A DNA stretch of 33,959 bases from Akkermansia muciniphila (lineage in GTDB: Bacteria; Verrucomicrobiota; Verrucomicrobiia; Limisphaerales; UBA11320): contig CAMAVD010000025.1 of NCBI GenBank assembly GCA_945861575.1, positions 1 to 33,959 on the forward strand, in the 5' to 3' direction. The notes beneath the pieces were generated by a model. It was not told the origin of the DNA. It saw nothing but the letters and a program-made list of their open reading frames with translations, and did not search any database. Of the stretch, positions 16,071 to 26,900 are shown in pieces. The translations under genes and the position numbers were made by a program. How positions within the stretch are numbered: the stretch's first letter is position 1; every line of letters starts with the position of its first letter.

Positions 16071-19000
16071 TCAGGGGTTGGGGGTGGGTTGGAGCACGTC
16101 CTGGAGGAGCCGACAAAACTCCTCCATCCAGTAGGGTTTGGGCAGCAACCACCGGACACCGACGGCGTTGGCCTCGGATTGGAGTTCGGCCGTGATGTAA
16201 CCGGAGGTCAGCACCACCGGCAGACCGGGGCGCAGTTGCTTCGCCTCGCGGGCGATCTCGATCCCGGAGGTGCCGGGCATGTTGTAATCCGTCACGATCA
16301 GGTCGAAGTCGCCGGGCGCCGCCCGGAACGCCCCTAGGGCATCCACCACGCGGGTGAAGCCGGTGACGCGGTAACCCCGCCGCCCCAGCGTGCGCGTGGC
16401 CACGCGCACCAGCGGTTCCTCGTCATCGAGGAAAAGGATGTGCTGGCCCTGCACCGTTGGCAGCTCGACGGGCGTGGCCGGGACCGGCGCGCTCGGGGGC
16501 TCCTCGGGGGCGGCGGGGAAGTAGAGTTCAAAGGTCGCGCCCTGTCCTGGCTGGCTGGTGACCCGGATGGTGCCGTTATGACTCTTCATAATGCCGTGGA
16601 CGACGGACAACCCGAGGCCGGTGCCCTGGCCCGTTGCTTTGGTGGTGAAGAACGGATCGAAGATACGTTCCAGCGTGGCGGTGTCCATGCCCTTGCCGGT
16701 ATCGCTCATCGTGAGCCGGACGTAACGGCCGGGCCGCAGGCCGGTGCTGCCGCTGGCTAGCGGGTCGTTCAACGTGACAACCTCCAGGCTCAGGGTGATC
16801 CGGCCGGTGCCGCCGTCCAGCGCGTGCCAGGCGTTGGTGCCCAGATTCACGACCACCTGATGAACTTCCGTGGGATCGGCCCGAACCTGGGGCACGTCTT
16901 CGGCGAAGCGAGTGATCAACTCCACCCCCGCCGGCAGCGTCGCGCGCAACAGCCGGATGTCCTCCTCAATCGTCGCGCCCAGATTCAGGAGGCGCTTTTC
17001 CAGCACCGTCTTCCGGCTGAAGGTCAGGATTTGCCGGACGAGGTTCGCGGCCCGCTCGCTGGCCGTGGCAATCTGATCCAGACTCTCCTGGGCGGGATGG
17101 CCGGGACCGGCGTCCTGCCGGGCCAGTTCCGTGAAGCAGACGATCGCTCCGAGGATGTTGTTGAAGTCATGGGCGATGCCCCCAGCCAGCGTGCCGATGG
17201 ACTCCATCTTCTGCGCCTGGCGCAAAGTCGCTTCCAGCTTGAGTCGGTCGGTCACATCCACACCCACGCCCCAGGATGCCCAGCCCGCGATGGGCAGGCG
17301 ACTGGACACGTTGGACCACTCGATGGTGCGTTTCGTCCCGTCCTTGCAGGTAACTTCCCAGGCCCGATTCCGATATTCGTCGGAGGGGGCCTGCCACTCT
17401 TTTAGCATCTTTTCACGGTAGGCGGCGTCCGGATAAAGCAGCTTCATCGCATCTGGATTCCCCACCACTTCGTCAGCGCGAAAACCAGTCACCCGTTCGC
17501 ACTCGGCGTTCCACATCGCCAGCCCACTGGTGTCGTCGAACGCATGGATCATGACGGGCATTCCCTCAATGACGGTCCGGAGGCGGGACTGGGAGAGTTG
17601 CAATTCCTCCTCCGCCTGCTTGCGCTCGGTGATGTCGCGGGTGACGGCCAGCAGGGAGGTCACCTCGCCCTGTTCATTGCGCAAGGGCGTGGCGTGGGTC
17701 TCCAGCCAGCGGGTGGTGCCTTTGAGTCCGGTGAGTTGAAATTCCAGCGTGCCCGATTCGCCGCGAAACACGCGCTCGGTGAGCTCCTGAAACTGCGCCC
17801 GATCTTCCGGCACGACGAGCGGATACACGCATTGATTGGCGACCTGCTCGAACGAGTCGGCTTCGATCATCCCTAGCCCGGCGGGGTTCATCTGGAGCAA
17901 CGAGCCGTCCGGGCCGAGCAGCTTCACGCACTCCGGCTCGGTCGCGATGATCAGCCGCCAGCGCTCCTCGCTCGCGCGCAACGCGGCCTCGGTCTGCTCG
18001 TGCCCGGCGATCACTTCCCCCAAGGTGTGGTTGGCGCGGCGATAATTCACGGTCATCTCCCCCGCCATCTGTTCCGCCCGCCGCCGGAGCCCGGCCAGCG
18101 ACCCGATGATGGCGAAAAGCAGCCCGTTAATCGCTAGGCCGCCGACGGCGATGAGGAACGGCTGACTGCTGGCGGGGGTGGTCTCGAACGAAGGCCGGGA
18201 ATGAAAGTTCAGCGTCCAAGTGCGTCCGGCCAGTTCGATCCGCCGGGTCTCCGTCCGCGACGGCTGAAAGTCGGCGGGCACTGGCCGGAAACCGGCGTCG
18301 CTGTCAAAGAGGTGCGCGTTGGACACCGACTGCTCGCCATCGAACAGGTTGAAACCGATCTCCGGGTTCGCGTTCCCGAGGATGCCCTGCATCAGGTCAC
18401 GCATCCGGAACGGGGCATGGACCCAGCCAAACAACGCCGCACGCCGCTCCTCCACCGTGCCGAGAGGCTGCCCCTGGCGATACATCGGCACTAGCATAAT
18501 GACCCCGGGCTGCACGTCGGTCTCCGTTTCCTGCACCAGAAACATCTTGCCGGTCAGCGCGGGCAGGCCGGTGTCTCGCGCCCGGCTCAGACCGGCCTGG
18601 CGCACCGTCTCGCTCCACAGATCGTATCCGAAGGCGCGCAAGTTCCGCTGCTCGAACGGCTCGATGTAAGTGACGCACGCATACTCCTCGCGCTCGCCCG
18701 GCGGCGTGATGGCGAAGCCCGGGAATCCCTCGGCGCGCACCCGCGCCTCATAAGCTGCCCGCTCACCCGCCGTCACCCAGCGCACAAAACCAAAGCCCTG
18801 GACGCCCGGGTAGTATTCCGCCAGGCGCAAGGCCGCCACGTAATTGTGCCACTGCTCCCGCGTCGCCACCTCGCTCGCGTAGTGCAGCCCGCGCGCCCCG
18901 ATCATCATCCGCTCGAACTCCAGCATGCGCCGCTTGATGAGTTCTTCCGCCCGGTCCACCTCGTAATGAAACCGCTCCTGCGCCCGCTGCTCGACGTAGC

Positions 19001-19175
19001 TGCGCGACACCCACCAGCCCAGGCCGGTGAGCAGAATCGAGATCAGCAGGATGGTCCACGCCGTCGTCGGGCGATGAAGCAACTCGATAAAGGTGCGGCG
19101 CGCGGCAGCGGACTCCGGGGCCGACGGTGGGGGCGGAGACGAGGGCTGGTTTCTGTTCGGGGAGGGCATGCGCAC
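16071..19175 (-). CDS. Hybrid sensor histidine kinase: CHASE, two PAS, HisKA, HATPase, receiver
   Basis: The protein has 1034 residues. Transmembrane helices lie at about 38-56 and 339-362, with a periplasmic CHASE domain between them (about 60-335; YYPGVQGFGFVRWV, FAITPPGEREEY). Two PAS domains follow (about 400-520 and 530-645). The kinase core has the H-box IAHDFNNIL (His669), an N-box NLGTNAWHAL, DTGKGMD and GTGLGLSVVHGIM. A C-terminal receiver (911-1028) has acidic residues in FLDDEE, phospho-Asp963 in VTDYNMPG, Thr990 and Lys1013. It senses an external small ligand at the membrane and passes phosphate to its own receiver. Its operon partner regulator at 16064 is frameshifted, so the output may be lost or taken over by a distant regulator. 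An ATG two codons later is an equal start. Confidence 0.92.
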   Translation of the reverse strand: MRMPSPNRNQPSSPPPPSAPESAAARRTFIELLHRPTTAWTILLISILLTGLGWWVSRSYVEQRAQERFHYEVDRAEELIKRRMLEFERMMIGARGLHYASEVATREQWHNYVAALRLAEYYPGVQGFGFVRWVTAGERAAYEARVRAEGFPGFAITPPGEREEYACVTYIEPFEQRNLRAFGYDLWSETVRQAGLSRARDTGLPALTGKMFLVQETETDVQPGVIMLVPMYRQGQPLGTVEERRAALFGWVHAPFRMRDLMQGILGNANPEIGFNLFDGEQSVSNAHLFDSDAGFRPVPADFQPSRTETRRIELAGRTWTLNFHSRPSFETTPASSQPFLIAVGGLAINGLLFAIIGSLAGLRRRAEQMAGEMTVNYRRANHTLGEVIAGHEQTEAALRASEERWRLIIATEPECVKLLGPDGSLLQMNPAGLGMIEADSFEQVANQCVYPLVVPEDRAQFQELTERVFRGESGTLEFQLTGLKGTTRWLETHATPLRNEQGEVTSLLAVTRDITERKQAEEELQLSQSRLRTVIEGMPVMIHAFDDTSGLAMWNAECERVTGFRADEVVGNPDAMKLLYPDAAYREKMLKEWQAPSDEYRNRAWEVTCKDGTKRTIEWSNVSSRLPIAGWASWGVGVDVTDRLKLEATLRQAQKMESIGTLAGGIAHDFNNILGAIVCFTELARQDAGPGHPAQESLDQIATASERAANLVRQILTFSRKTVLEKRLLNLGATIEEDIRLLRATLPAGVELITRFAEDVPQVRADPTEVHQVVVNLGTNAWHALDGGTGRITLSLEVVTLNDPLASGSTGLRPGRYVRLTMSDTGKGMDTATLERIFDPFFTTKATGQGTGLGLSVVHGIMKSHNGTIRVTSQPGQGATFELYFPAAPEEPPSAPVPATPVELPTVQGQHILFLDDEEPLVRVATRTLGRRGYRVTGFTRVVDALGAFRAAPGDFDLIVTDYNMPGTSGIEIAREAKQLRPGLPVVLTSGYITAELQSEANAVGVRWLLPKPYWMEEFCRLLQDVLQPTPNP

Positions 19176-19237
19176 AGTTAGTTTATCGTTAGAAGAGCCA
19201 GGCCGCTAAATCGTATTTTCGCAGTTGAATCTCACTC

Positions 19238-19929
19238 GTGAGTTGGCAGGCCCAGGACATTATCAGTCAGAAGGCGGCCCATGTGGCTGCAGCACTGGGC
19301 GTCATGCGGGAGCAGTTTACCGCCATCGAAGGGGAAGGCAACCCCTCCCGGGTGCTGCCCGTGCTTCAGTCCTTGGATGGCGCGGCCCGCGTTGAGGCGT
19401 CGCAAGTGCAGGCCATCCGTTCCGACATCGCGACGGCGAAACAGGGTCTGATCAACGCCGCCCGCGAGGTGCGGGGCGCGGTGGAACTGCTGAACCAGGA
19501 GAATCTCTGCATGGGCGGAGTGGACCCGGTGAGCGCCGAGGCACAAGGCTTCGTGCAAGTGCTCCTCGACACTCTGCACGATTTGCGTGACCTAGTGGAG
19601 GAGGTGATCGTGGGAGCCGAGCAGGCGCACACAGCCATCCGGCCCGTCGGCGGCCAGACTTCAAACCTCACCGCCACCATGCGCCAGCTCTCGGCGCAAA
19701 TCCAACTCATTGGCCTGAACGCGCAGGTTCAAGCGGCGCGTTTCGGCACCGGCACCGGCCTCGAGCGGCTGGCCGCGGAAACGACCCGAGTGGCCACTGA
19801 AACCGCGGAAACGAGTGAAGCGGGTCCGGCGAACTGGACGCGCTCATCACGCGATTGGACGGCCTGGTCCACTCGTTCGGCCGGTTGAGCGATCAAGGCG
19901 CGCGCCAGCGTTTACTCCTCGACACGGTG
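19238..19929 (+). pseudogene. Chemoreceptor-like signalling protein fragment, 5' truncated and frameshifted
   Basis: From a formal GTG at 19238 (TGA lies just upstream in frame) the frame reads WQAQDIISQKAAHVAAALGV and long helical sequence with IQLIGLNAQVQAARFGTG and LERLAAETTRVATETAE. This is the style of methyl-accepting or CheZ-like coiled-coil signalling proteins. At about 19818-19832 the frame is lost; another frame carries on sensibly as ELDALITRLDGLVHSFGRLS and DQGARQRLLLDTV. It then joins directly to a CheW piece. The start, the frame and the end are all damaged, so it is called a pseudogene. It is divergent from the sensor kinase, which suggests they once belonged to one signalling cluster. 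Confidence 0.65.
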
Positions 19930-20106
19930 GTCCAGGAAGTCATCCGCTACCAGGAGATGACCGCAGTGCCGCTAGCCGCGCGCACCATCCAGGGTCTGAT
20001 CAACCTGCGCGGCCAGATTGTTTACTCTCAAAACGTATGCCTGCCCCATCGCTTGAACTGGACGGCGAGTCGCTCCGTCCGGAAGAACTCTCAATGCCCG
20101 CGCTGA
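19930..20106 (+). pseudogene. cheW: CheW fragment fused to the chemoreceptor remnant
   Basis: In the frame that continues from the chemoreceptor remnant, VQEVIRYQEMTAVPLA and ARTIQGLINLRGQIV are a clear stretch of CheW, the adaptor that links chemoreceptors to CheA. The piece covers only about 35 residues of the roughly 150 of the family. The start is lost to the fusion, and after GQIV the sequence becomes unrelated (VCLPHRLNWTASRSV) and stops at 20106. Two deletions are needed to explain this. No cheA is visible in the window. Confidence 0.7.
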
Positions 20107-20137
20107 GGTGTTGTGTATCCTACCTTGCACATCAGAT

Positions 20138-20314
20138 ATGCAACAATCTATTCAGCGAGATGCACTGCTCTCTGCCATCCGTGTCCGGTTGGCGGAGTCG
20201 CCGGTGGTGGCCTTGCTCGGGGCGCGGCAGGTGGGGAAGACAACACTGACAGAGAGAATCACCGCGCTTCCGCTCCGCGAAATTCAGGCCATCGAACTGA
20301 AGCAAACCACCTGA
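20138..20314 (+). pseudogene. AAA ATPase (DUF4143-type) N-terminal stub
   Basis: From ATG at 20138 the frame reads MQQSIQRDALLSAIRVRL, then SPVVALLGARQVGKTTL, which is a Walker A motif of the type found at the front of AAA_14/DUF4143 ATPases. These normally have about 380-450 residues. This frame stops after 58 codons with no Walker B or DUF4143 region, and none is found just downstream. It is a truncated gene. Such ATPases are frequent in accessory DNA. Confidence 0.6.
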
Positions 20315-20488
20315 GCCGAATGGCCCATAGGATCAGAAATGCGCCTTCTTCGAGAAGGGCGGTGCCAACGCAATGAAGGTTCCTCCGGGGAGGATAGGCC
20401 TTATTTCTCCGCTTGGCCAATGGGTCATCGATGAAGTTCAGAGGTTCTTTTGGAAAGGAACTCCCCCTGACCCAACGGTTCTCTGCTG

Positions 20489-20509
20489 GGTTTCATTGGC
20501 CATGAAACC
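20489..20509 (-). terminator. Hairpin after the immunity-like gene
   Basis: GGTTTCAT and ATGAAACC form a perfect 8-base stem around TGGCC, 33 bases beyond the stop of the 20542 gene. No T-tract follows. The position fits an end of the RHS/immunity transcript. Confidence 0.4.
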
Positions 20510-20541
20510 GTCGGGTTCGCGGCCAAAGTAGCGCCTCCTTC

Positions 20542-20922
20542 TTAGGGCTCTAGCTCCAGTTCAGCCAACTGGCCAGGTTCCAGAACAGGCGGCTCCCAAC
20601 CGAACTTCGCCATATGCTCCACGAACGCTTCAGGCAACCGCACATGATACTGTTCGACATAGTAGGCCAGATCGCTTGGCCACGCCCAAGTGCCGTCGGT
20701 AAGGATCTGCAATCCGCCAATCACAGGTGACCCCTCCGCCAGAACATCCCTGACGAGTCCAGGAGACGCCCGCAATACGGACCCCCGAACCAAGTAGGAG
20801 GTGATACGCGCCATCTCCGGATGCCAAGCGGATGGGGACACGGCCTCCTTCAGCCGAGACCCGTCCGGCCGTCCATGCCGCAGTTCTTCAAAAAAACCCA
20901 CTCGCTTCAGCTTCTGTTTCAT
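20542..20922 (-). CDS. Probable immunity protein for the RHS effector
   Basis: The 126-residue soluble protein has no signal peptide or membrane segment. Its ATG at 20920-20922 overlaps the stop of the RHS gene (ATGA over 20919-20922), so the two are translationally coupled. The sequence contains RITSYLVRGSVLRASPGLVR, GGLQILTDGTWAWPSDLAYY and LPEAFVEHMAKFGW. Similar small proteins, as I recall, follow polymorphic toxin genes. The guilt-by-position case is strong: immunity genes sit directly 3' of the toxin-bearing C-terminus of RHS proteins, and this one does. No enzymatic motif is visible. A plain hypothetical protein remains the alternative. Confidence 0.7.
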   Translation of the reverse strand: MKQKLKRVGFFEELRHGRPDGSRLKEAVSPSAWHPEMARITSYLVRGSVLRASPGLVRDVLAEGSPVIGGLQILTDGTWAWPSDLAYYVEQYHVRLPEAFVEHMAKFGWEPPVLEPGQLAELELEP

Positions 20923-23900
20923 AACCCCGGAAGAAATCGTTGCCAGCTACCTGTATCCACATCATCGGCCGCTCCGATTGTCATTCGCCCCGCAGGATGC
21001 ACCCAGAGGGTGTCGGAGGGGGCGATGACTTCAGCACCCAACTTGTTAGCCAGATCCTTAGCCACACCGGTAGGGCTGCCGCCTGTCGAGCACGAGACAA
21101 GCCTCACCGGCCCACCCTTGTACCCGTTGTTTTTCAGAAACTGCGCCAAAGACCGATGGCTTACTTCGACCCAACGGCCATTGTGCAGCACATGAAAGGC
21201 TTCCTCGCTGCCGTGGACAATCACGTCCACATACCCTGGCTTTGCTACCACCCAGCTGGCCGCCTTGGCAAGATCGTCTCCGGTTCCCAGAATAAAGGTA
21301 CTCGCTCGGATGGGGCGGCGCCCAAAGGGGAAGAACCGCACGAGTGCCTTGAAAGTTTGTGACCCTCCCACACGGACCGCCCTCCCTAGCTGCCCCATTT
21401 CATCCAAGGGCCCTGGCGTGCCGGGTGGGAGGGCCTCCAACGACGGGACAGCCACGCTCACGCCAACAACCGCCGCTGCGGCCAGGAATGGGTGCGCGGC
21501 TACTAACTGGGAAGTGCGGAGGTAGGCCAGGGTAGAGGCCGTTCCCAAGGTATCGATGATACTATGCCCCGTCGGGTCCAGGTGGTTCACTGGATCACCC
21601 TCCGCATAGCCATAAGCATCCCGGCTGGTGGGTCGGTCTAGTCGACCTTCATAGGTGTCTCGGGTCAGAAAGCGACCTCGGGCCGGCGCGTAGTTCCGCG
21701 AACGAAGAAAAGAGACGCCCAGTGCTTCATCCCACCACTCGCCTGCATACCCTAAGGAGGGTATGCCAAAGCTGAACTCACCCGCAGGACGACTCCTCTC
21801 GAGCCGGACACCCCAGGCATCAAACAGAGTGCCGGACCCCATCCCATTCAGGGCTCCGTCGAGGTTTCGCACGGATCCATGCCCGTCGGTCACCCAATAC
21901 GTCGCTTGACGCTCCTGACCGACATCGGTTGCAAATCCTACCGGGCCCTTGGCCCAAAGTAGGCGTTGATGTACCTCCCAACCGCGATTCTCACCCCCTT
22001 GCAGAATGGCAAGGAACTGCGGGTATCCCGTCGGGTTTTGATCTTCGACAAGGAATCGGGTTTGCTCGACAACAAGTCCGCCATCGCCTGACTCAAGACT
22101 CAGATTGCGCTGGACCGGTGCCCCATCCGCGTCATACACGATCGCCAGCCGGGACGGTGAAGCTGCCTTGCCAGAGGGCTCTACTCCAGCCGTCGGCTTT
22201 CCAAAGCGACGCTCAATCAGCCTGTTCTCTGCATCGTATACGTCCTCGAACTCCCGACCTCCCTCTACTCCACGCGTCGGATTGCCATCCTCGTCGTAGG
22301 CTGGGTTTCCATTCAGCGGATCCTCGTCTGGATCGAGCCGATCATTCCGGTCATAGCGCAATCGCTGATTGCTCAGCGCAGGCGTGGTCGACGTTCGTTC
22401 CAATCGGTTCCCGACGGCATCGTAGCGATACCGCGCATCGACCAGCCCTGTGATGGTCTCACGGGTCAATCGTTGGAGGGAATCATAGGTCCAGGCATAG
22501 TCTCGGGAGGGAACTCCATCGACTTCTAGCATCTCCTGAAGACCGATCCGCTGTCCCGCAGCGTTGAGCTGGTAGTCGAAGCGAGCAAGCGGCGCTGCCT
22601 CACGCTCCCAGACCAGAGAGGTCAAACGTCCTCGACCATCATACGCGTATCGGTTGGAAACGCCATTGGCGTATTGCAGTCCTGCCAGGTTGCCTGCGAT
22701 GTCGTAGGAGTACGCGGCACCCAGGGCATACCCAGGCATGCTCGCCTCGGTCAGCCTGCCTTGAGCATCCTGGCTGTAACGAAGTTCCCAGGACTCACCG
22801 GCAGCATCGATCCAGATGGTGCTCAAACGGCCGATGGGGGTGTAATCATAGGTCAAGGTCCCCCAGCCCGGCTTGCTCTTCATCTGCAGCCTATCAAAGT
22901 CATCGTAGGCATAGCGCGTCGCACCACTGGGATCATCCTGCGTTAGACGTTGTCCGGTCGCCGAATAGGAGAAGGCGGCAAGAAGCGTTTCGCCCGAAGG
23001 GGTTAGCTCCACTTTCTTAAGGAGCCGATTGCGCGCGTCGAAGCGCTGCTCGATCACACGTCCATTGAAGTTGGTGCGCCAGCGAAGATTACCGGCCGCA
23101 TCGTAGACAGATCGCTCCACTTCGCCTCCAGGAAGCGTTCGCGAAACGCGCCTTCCTGCAGCGTCGTAGGCGTAGCGCGTCACACGGCCCAAGGCATCTG
23201 TCTGACTGAGCATCCGACCGTTCTCATCATAGGAGTAGCTTGTTACGATCTGATCAGGGGTACCCAGAGCGTTGGTGACTGAGACCAAGCGACTCATGAG
23301 GTCGTAACCATACCCCGTAGCGATGCCGAGCTCATTGGTCTCTGCCACGGAACGGCCCAGAGGATCGTAAACAGTAATGACAAAGTCACGCTTGCCGTCC
23401 ACCTCGGGAAGCAGGGTGCGCACGCGACGCTGCATGGCGTCATAGGCATAGTCCGTGCGCCGCCCCGCTGCATCCACAGTGGCGTGGAGGGTCCCCTCCG
23501 CGGAGTAGAGAGAGTGTTGACTACTTTCGACAGTGGTTCCGAGCGCCTGGACGGAACGAATTTGACGTCCCACCGCGTCGTAGTGGAACTCTGCGAGCAC
23601 ACCTGCAGCGTCCCGCGTCCAGGCCATCCGCCCTGCAACATCATAATGCGTTTCCGTCGCGGAAAGCACGCTGGGCTCGCCCACCAGACTCGAAGTCGGA
23701 AGGCCATCCACATCGAGCCTGATCCGAATCCCGAGACCGGCGCAGCGTCCGCTGCGCTTCACACGCCCTTCGGCATCGTACTCCGTGAACGTACCAGCAG
23801 AGACAATCACACTGTCCAATGGATCCGTGCCTGCCGGCAGGAAGGTAGGTTGGATCTCAAAAACACGGCGGCCCAATGCATCGTAGACGGTGCGGGTGGT

Positions 23901-26900
23901 GGTCGCTGGCGTCTCCGCATCAGCGGGGGCTAACATCTGCACCACGAGTCCTCGCCGATCCCGATGGAACTGCGTCGCACGTCCCATCTCATCCAACTCC
24001 ATCTTCACCAAACCACTGGCATCGTAACGCGTCCAGCGGACCCGTCCGAGAGCGTTGGTCTCGGCGACCCGTCGATTCTGCGCGTCATACGCAAACGAAA
24101 CTGAATTTGTCTCTCGTTCTCCAGCCAGAACACTCCGTACTGTTTCTTCACGAAGAAGGTTCCCGAAAAGATCGTAGCTCCGGCGTACCCGACGGAGAAC
24201 CTCTCCAGTCTGCCCCAAGCTGAGTTCCTCCGCCGGAAATCCGAAGGGGTCATACTGGAGCTCCTTGACCAACCCGCCCGTCTCGCTAAGGCGATGCAAC
24301 CGCCCACGTCCATCGTAGGAACGCCTGCTCTCCTGTCGTAGGAGGCCGGCACTCGTAACGCTGTTGGTTAGCCGTCCTGCCACATCATAGTGATTGGTGG
24401 TGGCCTGACCGGCCTGGCCTATCTGCCAGAGCAGCGCGCCCGCGTGATCGTAACCGAAACGCTGCACTCCAGAGGCATTGGTGAGCGCCGTGATCCGGCC
24501 GGCATCATCAAATCCACGCTGAACCCAGGTTTCAGAGGCGGTCCCCGAGGCATTCGTTTCCGCCACCGGACGGTTCCACTCATCGAACTGACGAATCGTC
24601 TGCGCGCCGGAGGAGCTGATCGACCTCACTACATTTCCGCGAGTGTCGTACTCATGAAGGGTTTTTCGCTGGAGAGGATCCGTGATTTCCTCTCGTCGAT
24701 TCTCGACATCATGAACCAGCCTGGTGACTTCCATGACCGGATCGCTCACACCTATCAGTCGACCCTTCGAATCGAACTGGTTCTGCGCCAACATTACACC
24801 CCGGGCATCACGAATGAACGAGAGTTGATGGGGATAGTTTCGATTGGTGTAGCCGTAGCTCTCCTTCGTGTAGAGACCCGTGGTCCTATCCTGCAATCGA
24901 TGCACCGCGATCAGATGCGGCCCCTCGCCCCCGTACTCGTACTCGTACTTCAAAAGCGGATGAGACCCGGGGATAGTGGAGCCATCAGCCGCGATAGACG
25001 CTGGTCCGAAAACTTCGCTGATGAATCCATGTGATCCACGCCTCATCACAAAGGACCGCGTCCGTTCTCCGAGAGCGTTGAGGTGCTCGATACGATCATC
25101 GTCCTGGAGCTCGATCCTCTCTCCGCTCCGAGCACGAACGGTTCGGAGACGTGGACGACCATAGGTGTCAACGTAACGCAGGAGGGGCCCCTCAGACTCT
25201 AGTGAATGCCGTCCTTCAAGCGGACGCTCCACCTCAAAAGCAACGCCCTCAGAATTGGTGAGGACCCATCCTCGAAAATCGTAATTCTCGTAGGGTGTTC
25301 CAGGACCTGCATCCAACCAAAAAGGCGGGAGGCTTTTCTGAAATGGAAGGAAGCGCAGCTCTCGATTGCCCAACGCTGTCAGTGTTGCGGGAATTCCTGG
25401 AGCCGGCGTCCATTCAGCTCGATAGCAGAAACAGGGCACCCCACCATCCGATGGCCCTGGCTTAAGTGAGTAGGCGAAGACGACACGCGGACCTCCAGGA
25501 ACCGTCAGAGTCACAGTGCGACCCCCTCCCTCTCGGACTAGGAACGGCTCCTCGGTATCGGGATCGATTCTCGTGGAGCGTTCTTCGTCGAGCTGCAGAT
25601 CCAGATCATATAGGTCAAGGCTCCACCCAGGCCCGAAATCCCCGCCCCGGGCGTTCCAAGAGTCGTAACGCCTGATAAGCGCTAAGGGCACGCCATCGGT
25701 GGGTAGCTGGAGATCCGTCTGACTGAACTCCAGTCGTCCGATCTTTAGCTCGCTCTGCAAGGCGAAGCGAATTTGATGCTGCGACTCACGGACGCCTCCA
25801 CGAACGCTGAGCAAAAGATCATAGGTTCCATTGGGAAGCTGGGTGAGATCGAACGACCCCAGAGAGTCAGCGTGTTTCCCCAGGGCCTTCGATACCCTTT
25901 GAATCTCCGTCCCAGCAGGACTTGATAGACTCAGCTCGTAGGATGCCGGGCCATCAGGATCCAAGGCAACACCCAGCACCTCCAGCAACCCCTCACGCAC
26001 AAAGCTCCCCTCGGTAGGAAACTGAATCTCAGCCTGAGGCGGACGATCATCTGCGGTGGCCACTCCCACGGTCACTGGGCTTGATTTATGCCAAACGCCG
26101 TCAGCACCCAAAGTCTCAGCAAGGAGCCGATGAAAGCCTGTCGAGCCCGGTTTCCAGTTCAGGGTAAACGGTGGAATTTCCCATTCAACGAGACGGGTTT
26201 CACCGTCCCAAAGCCGTGTCAGAGCGGCCGGGCCAAAGGCCCTGTCAACCTGCACCTGGATACCCAAAGTGTTTTCGAGTGGCACGACCTGAGCATCCTG
26301 AGGGGTAACGATCCAAACCCGAGGGCGTGCGATTTCGATATCAACCGTTTCTTCGTGTCGAATCTGCTGATCATCCATCGCCACGTAGCGAATCTGTTCC
26401 GTTCCCAGAACATCTGTATGCGGTTGGTAGACCAACTGTCCTCCCGAATCCAGATGCACCTCGCCCAACGAGGAGGCGGAAACCTCGATCAGTCTCAACC
26501 CCTGGGTGTCGTTGGTAAGCACAGGCAGAGCCTGGGGACCTGAGTTCAAAGTGAGGACGTACGAATCCGGGCTCGTCCCCAGGAGATGGGGTGGCATTGC
26601 GGCGCTGAGACGCACTCGCTGGGAGCGGCCCTGATCAGACCGAGCCCAGAGGATATGCTCTCCAGGAGGCACGTCCTTCCAGACATAGCTGGCTTGCTCG
26701 ACCGGGAATTGCACCTGCCCCGCCGCAGACTCAGCCAGGAAGACCAAGCCTGACAAATGTTCCCCTTCCAGAGTGGAAGCGGTCATCTCAATCTTACCCG
26801 CTCCGGCCACCTTGGCTTGGAGGAATAACCGGTGGTGTTCGGCCTCCGTATGGAACCGGAGAAGGTAGTTATAAGTTTGTTCACCCTGCACATCCACGCC

